This document shows positions 28,356 to 38,388 of a DNA stretch of 64,000 nt, piece by piece. Position 1 is the first letter of the stretch. Every line of letters begins with the position of its first letter. This DNA comes from Pseudomonas sp. RIT623 (GTDB taxonomy: Bacteria; Pseudomonadota; Gammaproteobacteria; Pseudomonadales; Pseudomonadaceae), in assembly GCF_004519305.1 (NCBI RefSeq), contig NZ_SOZA01000002.1:238540-302539 (forward strand), in the 5' to 3' direction. Under the pieces are notes generated by a model that searched no databases, was not told the DNA's origin, and was given only the letters and a program-made list of their open reading frames with translations. A program made the position numbers and the translations under genes.

Positions 28356-29051
28356 ATGACTGCTGACAACATCATCGAACTGCGCGGTTCGATCAAGCTC
28401 GACAACATTCCCCAATTCGAGGCCACTCCGGTGCGCGTTCTGGTGGCGCTGACCCATCCAGGCATCGTGCCTCGCGCCGAATGGCTGGCATCCTGCACCC
28501 AGCAGTACAGCGGCGCGCCGATCCCCTACCAGCTGCATGTCGATAAGCGTACCTTCCAAGCCAATGAAACACTGGAACTGGAAGCCATTCTGCTGGCAGG
28601 CTGGGGTGAGGGTTCCGAAAAGGCACGCGTCAAACTCGAGCTGTCGCTGGGTCACGACACTCCACGTGTCGAGCAGGACATCACCGTTCAAGGCCAGGAC
28701 CAGGCGCCGCTGACTGCCCCCGACTTCAAACAAATCACTGGCACGGTACTGGCTTCAGACATCGAGGACCTGTCCGCGCACCAGCTGTTCGTCAACCTGT
28801 ATGAAGTTAGCCTGAACGACGAGGGACAGAAGGTCTTCAACTCGATCTCCGAGAACGTCTACCAGATGCGTGATCTCAACGCTCCCTTCTCGCTGCACTA
28901 CGACAAGCAGGTACTGGTGAACGACGGCGCCAGCCACGACCTGAGTTTCATGCTGCGCGCGCCGTCGGGCAGCATCGTTGCCGGTCGCGACATCGACCTG
29001 AATACCTGGGAGTCCGGCCAGCAGATCGAGCTGGGCAAGCCCAAAGCGTAA
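28356..29051 (+). CDS. Two-domain YbaY-like protein, cytosolic, function unknown
   Basis: This 231 aa protein has no signal peptide (MTADNIIELRGSIKLDN). Two halves, about 8-115 and 118-225, share a beta-sandwich pattern: G-x-V/I strand, then ALTHPG or LYEVSLND, then PYQLHVD or PFSLHYD, then a turn with a polar segment and a final hydrophobic strand. This is the same pattern as the YbaY lipoprotein encoded next. I chose the ATG at 28356 (AGGA 7 nt upstream). The neighbour at 29141 carries the single-domain secreted form, so the pair may share an origin by duplication. The domain assignment is by eye and moderate in certainty. Confidence 0.6.
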   Translation: MTADNIIELRGSIKLDNIPQFEATPVRVLVALTHPGIVPRAEWLASCTQQYSGAPIPYQLHVDKRTFQANETLELEAILLAGWGEGSEKARVKLELSLGHDTPRVEQDITVQGQDQAPLTAPDFKQITGTVLASDIEDLSAHQLFVNLYEVSLNDEGQKVFNSISENVYQMRDLNAPFSLHYDKQVLVNDGASHDLSFMLRAPSGSIVAGRDIDLNTWESGQQIELGKPKA

Positions 29052-29140
29052 TCGATCCACGGCAAGGTCACCCCTGCCGGTGAATTTCCGCTAAAGTCCT
29101 TGGGTTGGCCAAAAGCCGGCCCAAGGACCTTGGAGATTCC

Positions 29141-29539
29141 ATGAAAAAGCTTGTCATGCTGTGTTGCGCATCCCTGCTCGCAGCCTGTTCCCATCACCCC
29201 GCGTCAAACCAGGCCAGCCTAGATGGCGAAGTCTTCTATCTACAGCGCATGGCCCTGCCGCCAGCCGCCACCCTCAGCGTCGAGCTGCAGGACGTATCGT
29301 TGATGGATGCTCCGGCCGTGATCCTGGCCCGTCAGGCCGGCCCAGTCAAAGGTAACGTGCCGCTGCCGTTCCACCTCGATTACGACCCTGCCCAGATCAA
29401 GCCTGGCCACCGCTATGCAGTGAGCGCGCGTATCGAACTGGACGGCAAGTTGCTGTTCATCAACACCGAGCACCACGGCGTCCAGCTCGACGGCGGCGCC
29501 CCACAGCCGGTGCGGGTCAAGGTCGATCCGGTCCGCTAA
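29141..29539 (+). CDS. YbaY-family lipoprotein
   Basis: A 132 aa outer-envelope lipoprotein: MKKLVMLCCASLLAAC gives a lipobox with lipidated C16 followed by Ser-His. The mature domain fits the YbaY family: GEVFYLQRMALPPAATLSVELQDVSLMDAPA, then PFHLDYDPAQIKPGHRYAVSARIE. Proteins of this family are sometimes named type III secretion chaperone-like, but no secretion system lies near and the role is unknown. It lies 89 nt after the two-domain relative. Confidence 0.8.
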   Translation: MKKLVMLCCASLLAACSHHPASNQASLDGEVFYLQRMALPPAATLSVELQDVSLMDAPAVILARQAGPVKGNVPLPFHLDYDPAQIKPGHRYAVSARIELDGKLLFINTEHHGVQLDGGAPQPVRVKVDPVR

Positions 29540-29577
29540 ACCCGTTCGTTTCATATTCTGCCCATAAGGAAATCCCC

Positions 29578-30264
29578 ATGATCCGCACTCCCCTGCGCTT
29601 CACCACCCTGTGCGCCGGCCTGCTGCTGTCGGCCAGCGCCTTGGCCCTGTCCCTTGGTGACCTGTCCCAGAGCGACGCCTCCGGCGGCCTGAAGGACGCC
29701 CTCACCCAAGGCGCGCAGATCGCCGTCAAGCAGCTGAGCACCCCGGGTGGTTTCAGCAACAACCCAGACGTGCGCATCGAACTGCCAGGCAACCTGGGCA
29801 AGGCTGCCAAGGCGATGAAAATGTTCGGCAAGGGTGATCAGGTCGAAGCCCTGGAAACCAGCATGAACAAGGCCGCCGAGGCCGCTGTGCCCCAAGCCCA
29901 GGCGATCCTCGTGGATGCCGTGAAGAAGATGACCGTGACCGATGCCAAAGGCATCCTCAGCGGCGGTCAGGACTCGGCCACCCAGTACCTGAACAAGAGC
30001 AGCCGCGAGCAGATCCGCGCCAAGTTCCTGCCGATCGTCAAGCAGGCCACCGACAAAGTCGGCCTGGCCCAGCAATACAACAGCTTCGCCGGGCAGGCCA
30101 AAGGCCTGGGCCTGATCAAGGATGACGCCAACATCGAGAACTATGTGACCGAGAAGGCGCTGGATGGCCTGTTCGAAATGATCGGCAAGCAGGAAGAGAA
30201 CATCCGCCAGAATCCAGCCGGTGCCGCCACCAGCCTGGCCAAGAAAGTCTTTGGCGCACTTTGA
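29578..30264 (+). CDS. DUF4197 exported protein
   Basis: A 228 aa protein with a Sec signal peptide (MIRTPLRFTTLCAGLLLSASALA, cleavage after ALA). The mature part is helical with the DUF4197 pattern: GLKDALTQGAQIAVKQL near the N-terminus, NPDVRIELPGNLGKAAKAMKM, then FNxxG-like AGQAKGLGLIKDDANIENYVTEKALDGLFEMI close to the C-terminus. The family is periplasmic and of unknown function. It follows the YbaY-like lipoprotein by 38 nt and ends at a terminator/REP element shared with the RND efflux operon. Confidence 0.85.
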   Translation: MIRTPLRFTTLCAGLLLSASALALSLGDLSQSDASGGLKDALTQGAQIAVKQLSTPGGFSNNPDVRIELPGNLGKAAKAMKMFGKGDQVEALETSMNKAAEAAVPQAQAILVDAVKKMTVTDAKGILSGGQDSATQYLNKSSREQIRAKFLPIVKQATDKVGLAQQYNSFAGQAKGLGLIKDDANIENYVTEKALDGLFEMIGKQEENIRQNPAGAATSLAKKVFGAL

Positions 30265-30278
30265 AGCGCGCAGCGGCA

Positions 30279-30355
30279 AGCTTCAAGCTGCAAGCCACAA
30301 GAAAAAAGCGGGGCCAATGTAGCCCCGCTCTTCTTGCAGCTTGCGGCTTGTAGCT
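30279..30355. repeat. REP-like inverted repeat enclosing a bidirectional terminator
   Basis: Outer arms of 25 nt (30279-30303 and 30331-30355) match with four mismatches and carry AAGCTGCAAG cores. They enclose a perfect 8 bp hairpin AGCGGGGC/GCCCCGCT (30307-30329). Runs of As on the left and TCTT on the right flank it, so it can end transcription of both the DUF4197 gene (plus) and the RND permease gene (minus), whose stop codon lies inside the right arm. Confidence 0.75.
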
Positions 30356-33300
30356 AGTCGCTTTTCTTGACCCTGAACCACGCCGCATACAACGCCGGCA
30401 GGAACAACAGGGTCAACACCGTGGCCACGATCAACCCGCCCATGATCGCCACCGCCATCGGCCCATAGAACACGCTGCGCGACAACGGGATCATCGCCAG
30501 CACCGCCGCCAGCGCGGTCAGCACGATCGGCCGGAAGCGCCGCACTGTGGCCTCGATGATCGCCTGCCAGCGATCCAGCCCCGCCGCGATATCCTGCTCG
30601 ATCTGATCTACCAGAATCACCGAGTTGCGCATGATCATGCCCGCCAGGGCGATGGTCCCGAGCATGGCGACGAAACCAAACGGCTGGCGGAACACCAGCA
30701 GGAACAGGGTCACGCCGATCAGCCCCAAGGGCGCGGTGAGGAACACCATGAACATCCGCGAGAAGCTGCGCAGCTGAATCATCAGCAGGCTCAACACCAC
30801 CACGATGAACAGCGGCATACCGGCGTTGACCGAACGCTGGCCGCGCTCGGAGTCCTCGACCGTGCCGCCAACCTCCAGCAAGTAGCCGTCCGGCAGCTTG
30901 TCCTTGACCTGTTGCAGGGTCGGCAGGATCTGCCTGACCAGGGTTACCGGCTGCTCCTTGTCGTAGATATCGGCCCGCACGGTGACGGTCGGCAAGCGGT
31001 TGCGGTGCCAGATGATGCCCTCCTCGAAGCCGTACTCCAGCGTGGCCACCTGCGACAACGCCACGCTCTGGCCGTTGTCGGTGGGCAGCGCCAGGCTGCC
31101 CAGGTTGCCCAGCTCACGGCGTTCTTCAGGCGTGCCACGCAAGAGGATCTCGATCAGCTCGTTGTCTTCGCGGTACTGGCTGACGCTGCTGCCGGTCAGC
31201 GAGCTTTGCAGGAAGCTCGACAGGTGCGCGGTGCTCACCCCCAGCGCGCGGGCGCGGTCCTGGTCGATGTCCAGGTACACCGCCTTGCTCGGCTCCTCCC
31301 AATCCAGGTGCACATTGACCACGTGCGGGTTCTCGCGCACCTTGGCCGCCACTTCCCGGGCCAGGGCGCGGACCTTCTCGATGTGCTCGCCGGTCACGCG
31401 GAACTGCACCGGGTAGCCCACCGGAGGGCCGTTCTCCAGGCGCGTCACCCGCGAGCGCAGGTCGGGGAATTGCTCATCCAGGGTGGCGATCAACCAGCTG
31501 CGCAGGCGCTCGCGGTCTTCCAACGACTTGGCCAGCACCACGAACTGGGCGAAGCTCGCCGCCGGCAGTTGCTGGTCCAGCGGCAGGTAGAAGCGCGGCG
31601 AGCCGGTGCCGACATAAGCGACATAGTTGTCGATGCCGTCCTGCTGCTTGAGCATCACCTCCAGTTGCTTGACCCGCTCGGCCGTGTTGTTCAGCGAGGC
31701 GCCTTCGGCCAGCTTGAGGTCGACCATCAGCTCGGGCCGCCCGGAGGCCGGGAAGAACTGCTGCGGCACGAAACGGAACAACAGGATGCTGCCGACGAAA
31801 GCGGCAATGGTCAGCACGATCACCGTCTTGCGCCGACGCACGCACCACTCCACCACCCGTCGCACCCGCTGGTAGAACGGCGTGCCGTAAGGGTCGGGGG
31901 CATGTCCACGGGCAGCGTGCAGCTTGGCCAGGTCCGGCAGCAGGCGCTCGCCCAGATAGGGCACGAACACCACGGCCGCGACCCACGAGGTCAGCAGGGC
32001 GATGGTCACCACCTGGAAGATCGAGCGGGTGTATTCACCTGTGCTCGAGGCTGCCGTGGCGATCGGCAGGAAGCCAGCGGCAGTGATCAGGGTGCCGGTG
32101 AGCATCGGAAAGGCGGTGCTGGTCCAGGCGTAGCTGGCCGCCTTGAGCCTGTCATAGCCCTGCTCCATCTTGATCGCCATCATCTCCACCGCGATGATCG
32201 CGTCGTCCACCAGCAACCCCAGCGCCAGCACCAGCGCGCCCAGGGAAATCTTGTGCAGGCCGATGCCGAAGTAGTGCATCGCGGCGAAGGTCATGGCCAG
32301 CACCAGCGGAATCGCCAGCGCCACCACCAGGCCCGTGCGCAGCCCCAGGGAGAAGAAACTCACCAGCAGGACAATGGCCAGGGCCTCGATCAGCACCTGG
32401 ACGAACTCGCCGACACCGGCCTTCACCGCCGCCGGCTGGTCGGATACCTTGCGCAGCTCCATGCCCGCCGGCAGGCTCTGCGCCAGACGCGCGAACTCGC
32501 CCTCCAGGGCCTTGCCCAGCACCAGGATGTCGCCGCCGTCCTTCATCGACACGGCCAGGCCGATGGCGTCTTCGCCCATGAAGCGCATGCGCGGCGCGGG
32601 CGGGTCGTTGAAACCGCGCTGCACCTCGGCGACATCGCCGATACGGAAGGTACGGTCACCGACACGAATGGGGAACTGGCGAATCTGCTCGACACTGTCG
32701 AAGCGGCCACTCACCCGTAGTTGCAGGCGCTCGCTGGGGGTCTCGAAGAAGCCCGCGGTGCTTACCGCGTTCTGCTCGCGCAACGCCTGCTGCACCGCGC
32801 TCAACGGCACGCCGAGGGTGGCCAGCTTGACGTTGGACAGCTCGATCCAGACCTTTTCGTCCTGCAAGCCGACCAGCTCGACCTTGCCCACGTCCTTGAC
32901 CCGCTGCAACTGGATCTGGATACGGTCGGCGTAGTCCTTGAGCACCGCATAGTCGAAACCGGCGCCAGTCAGGGCGTAGATATTGCCGAAGGTGGTGCCG
33001 AACTCGTCGTTGAAGAATGGCCCCTGAGCCTCCGGCGGCAAGGTGTGCTTGATATCCGCGACCTTCTTGCGGATCTGGTACCAGAGTTCGGGAATGTCCT
33101 TGGAATGCATCGAATCGCGGGCCATGAAGGTGACCTGCGACTCGCCTGGGCGCGAGAACGAGACGATCCGCTCGTACTCGCCGGTCTCCATCAGTTTTTT
33201 CTCGATGCGCTCGGTGACCTGGCGCGACACCTCTTCGGCGGTAGCCCCCGGCCACAAAGTGCGAATGACCATGGCCTTGAAGGTGAACGGCGGATCCTCG

Positions 33301-33410
33301 CTCTGGCCGAGCTTGGTGTATGACATGGCGCCGATCGCCGCCAGCAGGATCATCAGGAACAACACGATCTGGCGATTGCGCAGCGCCCAGGCGGAAAGGT
33401 TGAAACCCAT
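30354..33410 (-). CDS. RND efflux transporter permease
   Basis: This 1018 aa inner-membrane proton-driven pump has the AcrB layout: TM1 at residues 14-32, a large periplasmic loop, TM2-6 (about 335-480), a short cytoplasmic stretch, TM7 with a second periplasmic loop, and TM8-12. Proton-relay aspartates D402 and D403 are in ALGLLVDDAII. N-terminal LGQSEDPPFTFKAMV resembles the TriC/MexK-like branch more than MexB. It is paired with one adaptor gene 6 nt upstream and lacks an outer-membrane channel gene, so it must borrow one. Substrates cannot be read from sequence. Confidence 0.9.
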   Translation of the reverse strand: MGFNLSAWALRNRQIVLFLMILLAAIGAMSYTKLGQSEDPPFTFKAMVIRTLWPGATAEEVSRQVTERIEKKLMETGEYERIVSFSRPGESQVTFMARDSMHSKDIPELWYQIRKKVADIKHTLPPEAQGPFFNDEFGTTFGNIYALTGAGFDYAVLKDYADRIQIQLQRVKDVGKVELVGLQDEKVWIELSNVKLATLGVPLSAVQQALREQNAVSTAGFFETPSERLQLRVSGRFDSVEQIRQFPIRVGDRTFRIGDVAEVQRGFNDPPAPRMRFMGEDAIGLAVSMKDGGDILVLGKALEGEFARLAQSLPAGMELRKVSDQPAAVKAGVGEFVQVLIEALAIVLLVSFFSLGLRTGLVVALAIPLVLAMTFAAMHYFGIGLHKISLGALVLALGLLVDDAIIAVEMMAIKMEQGYDRLKAASYAWTSTAFPMLTGTLITAAGFLPIATAASSTGEYTRSIFQVVTIALLTSWVAAVVFVPYLGERLLPDLAKLHAARGHAPDPYGTPFYQRVRRVVEWCVRRRKTVIVLTIAAFVGSILLFRFVPQQFFPASGRPELMVDLKLAEGASLNNTAERVKQLEVMLKQQDGIDNYVAYVGTGSPRFYLPLDQQLPAASFAQFVVLAKSLEDRERLRSWLIATLDEQFPDLRSRVTRLENGPPVGYPVQFRVTGEHIEKVRALAREVAAKVRENPHVVNVHLDWEEPSKAVYLDIDQDRARALGVSTAHLSSFLQSSLTGSSVSQYREDNELIEILLRGTPEERRELGNLGSLALPTDNGQSVALSQVATLEYGFEEGIIWHRNRLPTVTVRADIYDKEQPVTLVRQILPTLQQVKDKLPDGYLLEVGGTVEDSERGQRSVNAGMPLFIVVVLSLLMIQLRSFSRMFMVFLTAPLGLIGVTLFLLVFRQPFGFVAMLGTIALAGMIMRNSVILVDQIEQDIAAGLDRWQAIIEATVRRFRPIVLTALAAVLAMIPLSRSVFYGPMAVAIMGGLIVATVLTLLFLPALYAAWFRVKKSD

Positions 33411-33416
33411 CGGGAC

Positions 33417-34514
33417 TTACTCCTTGGCCGTCAGGTTCACTTCACGGTTACTGCGGTCCACCGGGCGGACCTGCTGCCCTTCGCGCAGCACATGGCCGCC
33501 GGCGGCCACCACCCAGTCGCTGGCCTGCAGGCCTTCGAGCACCGGCACGCTGTCGGCGCCGTATGCGCCGAGGCGTACCGCGGCACGCTCCAGGCGATTG
33601 TCCTTGCCGACTCGCCAGACATAGGCCTGGCCCGCCTCGGCGGTCACCGCCGACAACGGCACCGCCAACGGCGCGCGCTCGCTGTGGGCGATGAACACCC
33701 GCGCGCTCTGGCCCAGTTCGGCCGGGGCGCTGCTGGAGGCGAAGGCGATACGGGCGGCGAAGGTGCGCGAGCGCGGATCAGCGGCCGGGGACAATTCACG
33801 AATGCGCCCCTCGAAGCGTTGGTCCGGGTGCGACCACAGCTCGACACTGACCTTCTGGCCGACAGCAAAACGGGCGAACTGCTGCTCGGGCAAGCCAATG
33901 GCCACCTCACGCTCGCCATCGGCGGCCAGGGTGAATACGGTCTGCCCGGCCGCGACCACCTGGCCCACTTCGACCTGGCGCTTGGCGATCACCCCCGCCT
34001 GCGGCGCGCGCAACACGGCATATTCGGCCTGGTTGCCAGCCACTTCGAACTCGGCCTTGGCTTGCTTGAGCCGCGCCTGGCCGGCACGGTAGAGGTTCTC
34101 GGCGTTGTCGAACTGGGAATGGCTGACCATTTGCCGTTCGAGCAGTTTCTGGTAGCGGTCGCGCTCGGCGCGCACCAGCGCCAGGTTGGCCTCGGCGGCG
34201 GCCAGTTGCGCGCGATTGGCCTCCAGTTGCAGGCGCACATCCTGGGGGTCGAGTTCGGCCAGCGGTTGCTCGGCCTTGACCCGCTGCCCCTCCTCCACCA
34301 GGCGCTTGCTGACCTTGCCGCCAATGCGGAAGGCCAGGTCCGGCTCGAAGCGCGCGCGCACCTCGCCCGGATAACTGTCTGCGGACGCCCCGGCGGGCTG
34401 GGGCTGGATCACCAGCGCCGGGCGCGGAGCCGCAGGAGGCGCGGCCTCCTGGCCGCAGGCGGTGAGCAGCACGATGGCAGCAGGCAGGGCGAGGGACAAC
34501 GCACGACGCAACAT
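33417..34514 (-). CDS. RND efflux periplasmic adaptor lipoprotein
   Basis: This 365 aa membrane-fusion protein begins MLRRALSLALPAAIVLLTAC, giving a lipobox with C20. Adaptor domains follow in order: lipoyl half motif (FRIGGKVSKRLVEEGQRVK), an alpha-hairpin of about 70 residues with coiled-coil heptads, the second lipoyl half (LRAPQAGVIAKRQVEVGQVV), a beta-barrel and a membrane-proximal domain. I chose ATG 34514 (AAAGG 8-10 nt upstream); the ATG at 34541 has no ribosome site. It links the permease to an outer-membrane channel and lies directly beside a divergent TetR regulator. Confidence 0.9.
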   Translation of the reverse strand: MLRRALSLALPAAIVLLTACGQEAAPPAAPRPALVIQPQPAGASADSYPGEVRARFEPDLAFRIGGKVSKRLVEEGQRVKAEQPLAELDPQDVRLQLEANRAQLAAAEANLALVRAERDRYQKLLERQMVSHSQFDNAENLYRAGQARLKQAKAEFEVAGNQAEYAVLRAPQAGVIAKRQVEVGQVVAAGQTVFTLAADGEREVAIGLPEQQFARFAVGQKVSVELWSHPDQRFEGRIRELSPAADPRSRTFAARIAFASSSAPAELGQSARVFIAHSERAPLAVPLSAVTAEAGQAYVWRVGKDNRLERAAVRLGAYGADSVPVLEGLQASDWVVAAGGHVLREGQQVRPVDRSNREVNLTAKE

Positions 34515-34550
34515 GGGCAGGACCTTTGGCAGAGGACGCATCGAATATTT

Positions 34551-34564
34551 ATACTGGCCGGTAT
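34551..34564. promoter_or_regulatory. Probable TetR operator in the RND promoter
   Basis: ATACTGGCCGGTAT is a 14 bp palindrome with 12 matching positions. It sits 37 nt before the adaptor start in a short AT-rich patch that includes TATAAAT on the minus strand (a possible -10). Its placement between divergent pump and tetR genes suggests it is the repressor's binding site. Confidence 0.5.
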
Positions 34565-34696
34565 ATTAAGTCAGCGAAACGGGGCGGGGAAGCGGGTAAA
34601 CAGGAGAAAACGTGCATTCGCCATGCGACGTACGCTACAGCCGGACAGCCCGCGACCCGGTAAGATGCTCACCTTTCCCAGCAGATACGGTTTCCA

Positions 34697-35326
34697 ATGT
34701 CCAACGACGCACCCATCGGCCCAGGCCGGCCCAAGGACCTGGCCAAGCGCGAGGCCATCCTCGAAGCCGCCAAGTCGCTGTTCCTCAGCCTTGGCTATGC
34801 CAACACCAGCATGGATGCGGTCGCTGCGGCGGCAGGTGTTTCAAAACTCACGGTCTACAGCCACTTCACCGACAAGCAGACGCTGTTCGGCATGGCCGTC
34901 ATGGCTACCTGCCAGAACCAGTTGCCCGACCTGATGTTCGAGTATCCCGAAGGGGTGGCGGTGGAAGAGGTGCTGCTGAACATCGCCCGTGGTTTCCAGG
35001 CGCTGATCAGCAGTGACGAGGCGGTCAAGCTGAGCCGATTGATCATCGCCTTGGGCAGCCAGGACCCAGGCTTCGGCCAGTACTTCTACGAGGCCGGCCC
35101 GAAGCGGGTACTGGCGGGCATGGAAGGCTTGCTACGCGACGTCGACCAGCGGGGGTTGTTGCGCATCGAGCATCCGTTGCAGGCGGCCGAGCACTTTTTC
35201 TGCCTGGTCAAGGGCGCACCGGACTACCGCCTGCTGATCGGTTATGCGCCGCCTTTGCAGGGCGACGCGGCCGAGGCGCATGTGCGAGAGGCGGTTGGGG
35301 TATTTGCCAGGGCTTACCGGCAGTAG
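34697..35326 (+). CDS. TetR/AcrR-family repressor of the RND pump (probable)
   Basis: A 209 aa regulator with an N-terminal helix-turn-helix (about residues 14-62): REAILEAAKSLFLSLGYANTSMDAVAAAAGVSKLTVYSHFTDKQTLF split across the standard three helices. The C-terminal ligand domain resembles the AefR-like group (FQALISSDEAVKLSRLII, GPKRVLAGMEGLLRD). It is divergent from the RND adaptor gene by 182 nt with a palindromic operator candidate near the pump start, so local repression relieved by a pump substrate is the expected scheme. This role is inferred from context. Confidence 0.88.
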   Translation: MSNDAPIGPGRPKDLAKREAILEAAKSLFLSLGYANTSMDAVAAAAGVSKLTVYSHFTDKQTLFGMAVMATCQNQLPDLMFEYPEGVAVEEVLLNIARGFQALISSDEAVKLSRLIIALGSQDPGFGQYFYEAGPKRVLAGMEGLLRDVDQRGLLRIEHPLQAAEHFFCLVKGAPDYRLLIGYAPPLQGDAAEAHVREAVGVFARAYRQ

Positions 35327-35338
35327 CCGGTGAAGGCC

Positions 35339-36837
<1,499 letters not shown>

Positions 36838-36839
36838 GT

Positions 36840-37529
36840 TCATCGGCAGATCTGCCAGAACCCCATGTCCAGGTGGAAGTGATTGTGATGGGCGGCGTTA
36901 TAGTCAGGCCCCAGCACCGTGCTGAAACTCCCGCAAGCCACCTGCTGCACCTCACGCAGGAATTGCGCCTTTATCCCCTGCCCTTGCCAGTCCCGCGCCA
37001 GTACGATGCGCTGGCCGTCCTTCAGGCGAAAACCACTGATATCCAGCGCATTGGCGGTGGCATGCTGGCTTGGACGTCCCTGTTTGCGATGGTAGACATT
37101 GCGGCAGGCGAAGCTGCCCAGGTGATCTATCTGGGCCACCGGCTGGCCGAACGCACGCTGCGCTGCCGGTTGCAGACCGTACACCTCGAACAACGCATAG
37201 GCCACCGCCAGCGGGCAACTGGCTAGAAAACTGCTGCTCAAACGCACATCGCCGCCATCGATGCGCCAGACATTACGCAATGGGCAACTGGCAGCCTCAG
37301 GGCTGTCCGCCTGCCGTCGATAGCGCAGGGACGAGGTTGCCAACGCCCGGCGACACAGCTCAGGATCATCGCGCAGGCGTGACAGCTTGTAGGGCGTCAA
37401 CAGGTTCGGCGCCTGCCGCACATCCAGCACGGCCCAGGGGTTCCAGGTATCCGGCGGGCGCCAGCCCAGCAACTGCCAAGCCAGGCCTGCCAGCAGCAGG
37501 CCTCCCAGCAGCGCCAGGGTCAGGCGCAT
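36840..37529 (-). CDS. Extensin-like C-terminal domain protein (M15-type fold)
   Basis: A 229 aa protein with an N-terminal hydrophobic anchor (residues 3-22) placing it in the periplasm. Six cysteines (59, 82, 105, 142, 199, 228) suggest disulfides. The zinc-peptidase-like signature is complete: H156-x6-D163 in SQHATANALD and HNHFH with H217 and H219. This is the extensin-like family related to VanY/MepK-type peptidoglycan hydrolases, so murein peptide cleavage is possible, though untested for this group. It follows the ICL/PEPM gene by 6 nt. Confidence 0.82.
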   Translation of the reverse strand: MRLTLALLGGLLLAGLAWQLLGWRPPDTWNPWAVLDVRQAPNLLTPYKLSRLRDDPELCRRALATSSLRYRRQADSPEAASCPLRNVWRIDGGDVRLSSSFLASCPLAVAYALFEVYGLQPAAQRAFGQPVAQIDHLGSFACRNVYHRKQGRPSQHATANALDISGFRLKDGQRIVLARDWQGQGIKAQFLREVQQVACGSFSTVLGPDYNAAHHNHFHLDMGFWQICR

Positions 37530-37535
37530 GCGGCC

Positions 37536-38366
37536 TCAGCGGCGAAACAGGTCATTGAGCTGGGCAAAAGGCAACGCCTGCTCGCCATAAGTGAAAGTTC
37601 CCTGCCCCTGGATCTCCAGCGCTGCCCGCTGCAGGCCCCCCAGCGCGGCACGGGCCAGTGACGAACCCACACTGATGCGCCTGACCCCCAGGTCCTGCAA
37701 CTGGTTCACGCTCAGCGGCACACCTGCCAACCCCATCAACACGTTGACCGGCCTAGGCGCCACGGCCTGCACCACCGCGCGGATCTCATCGACACTGCGC
37801 AACCCCGGCGCGTAGAGCACATCGGCCCCCGCCTCGGCATAGGCCTGCAGCCGCTTGATGGTGTCGTCCAGATCCAGGCGCCCATGCAGCAGGTTCTCCG
37901 CGCGGGCGCACAGGGTGAAGGGAAACGGCAGGCTGCGGGCAGCCAGGACCGCGGCACGCACCCGCGCCAGCGCCAGCTCGAAGTCGTAGATCGGCGCCGC
38001 GCCCTGGCCACTGGCATCCTCGATGGAGCCACCCACCAGGCCGACCTCGGCCGCCCGCAGGATGGCCTGCGCGCAGTCCTCCGGCAGGTCGCCAAAGCCG
38101 TTTTCCAGGTCTGCCGCCACCGGCAGCGGCGTGGCATCGACAATCGCCTTGGCGTTGTCCAGGGTCTCATCCAGGGTCAACGCACCTTCCGCGTCCGGTC
38201 GCCCCAGGCTGAAGGCCAGGCCCGCGCTGGTGCTGGCCAGCGCCTCGAAACCCAGGCTGGCCAGCAACCGCGCAGAACCGGCATCCCACGGATTGGCGAT
38301 GACGAACGCGCCATCACGTTCATGCAGCGCCTTGAAGGCTTCGGCTCGCAGGGTTTGCACATCCAT
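37536..38366 (-). CDS. Isocitrate lyase/PEP mutase superfamily protein
   Basis: A 276 aa TIM-barrel enzyme (MDVQTLRAEAFKALHERDG). The magnesium-binding region AADLENGFGD (D86) and LVGGSIEDASG fit the superfamily, which includes methylisocitrate lyase, PEP mutase and oxaloacetate decarboxylase. The lyase-specific KKCGH motif is absent, so true isocitrate lyase activity is unlikely; a C-C or P-C bond enzyme on a small oxoacid is possible. It is flanked by the extensin-like and DUF72 genes, and context does not narrow the substrate. Confidence 0.8.
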   Translation of the reverse strand: MDVQTLRAEAFKALHERDGAFVIANPWDAGSARLLASLGFEALASTSAGLAFSLGRPDAEGALTLDETLDNAKAIVDATPLPVAADLENGFGDLPEDCAQAILRAAEVGLVGGSIEDASGQGAAPIYDFELALARVRAAVLAARSLPFPFTLCARAENLLHGRLDLDDTIKRLQAYAEAGADVLYAPGLRSVDEIRAVVQAVAPRPVNVLMGLAGVPLSVNQLQDLGVRRISVGSSLARAALGGLQRAALEIQGQGTFTYGEQALPFAQLNDLFRR

Positions 38367-38388
38367 GGATCAACCTCTCGCGTTAAGG

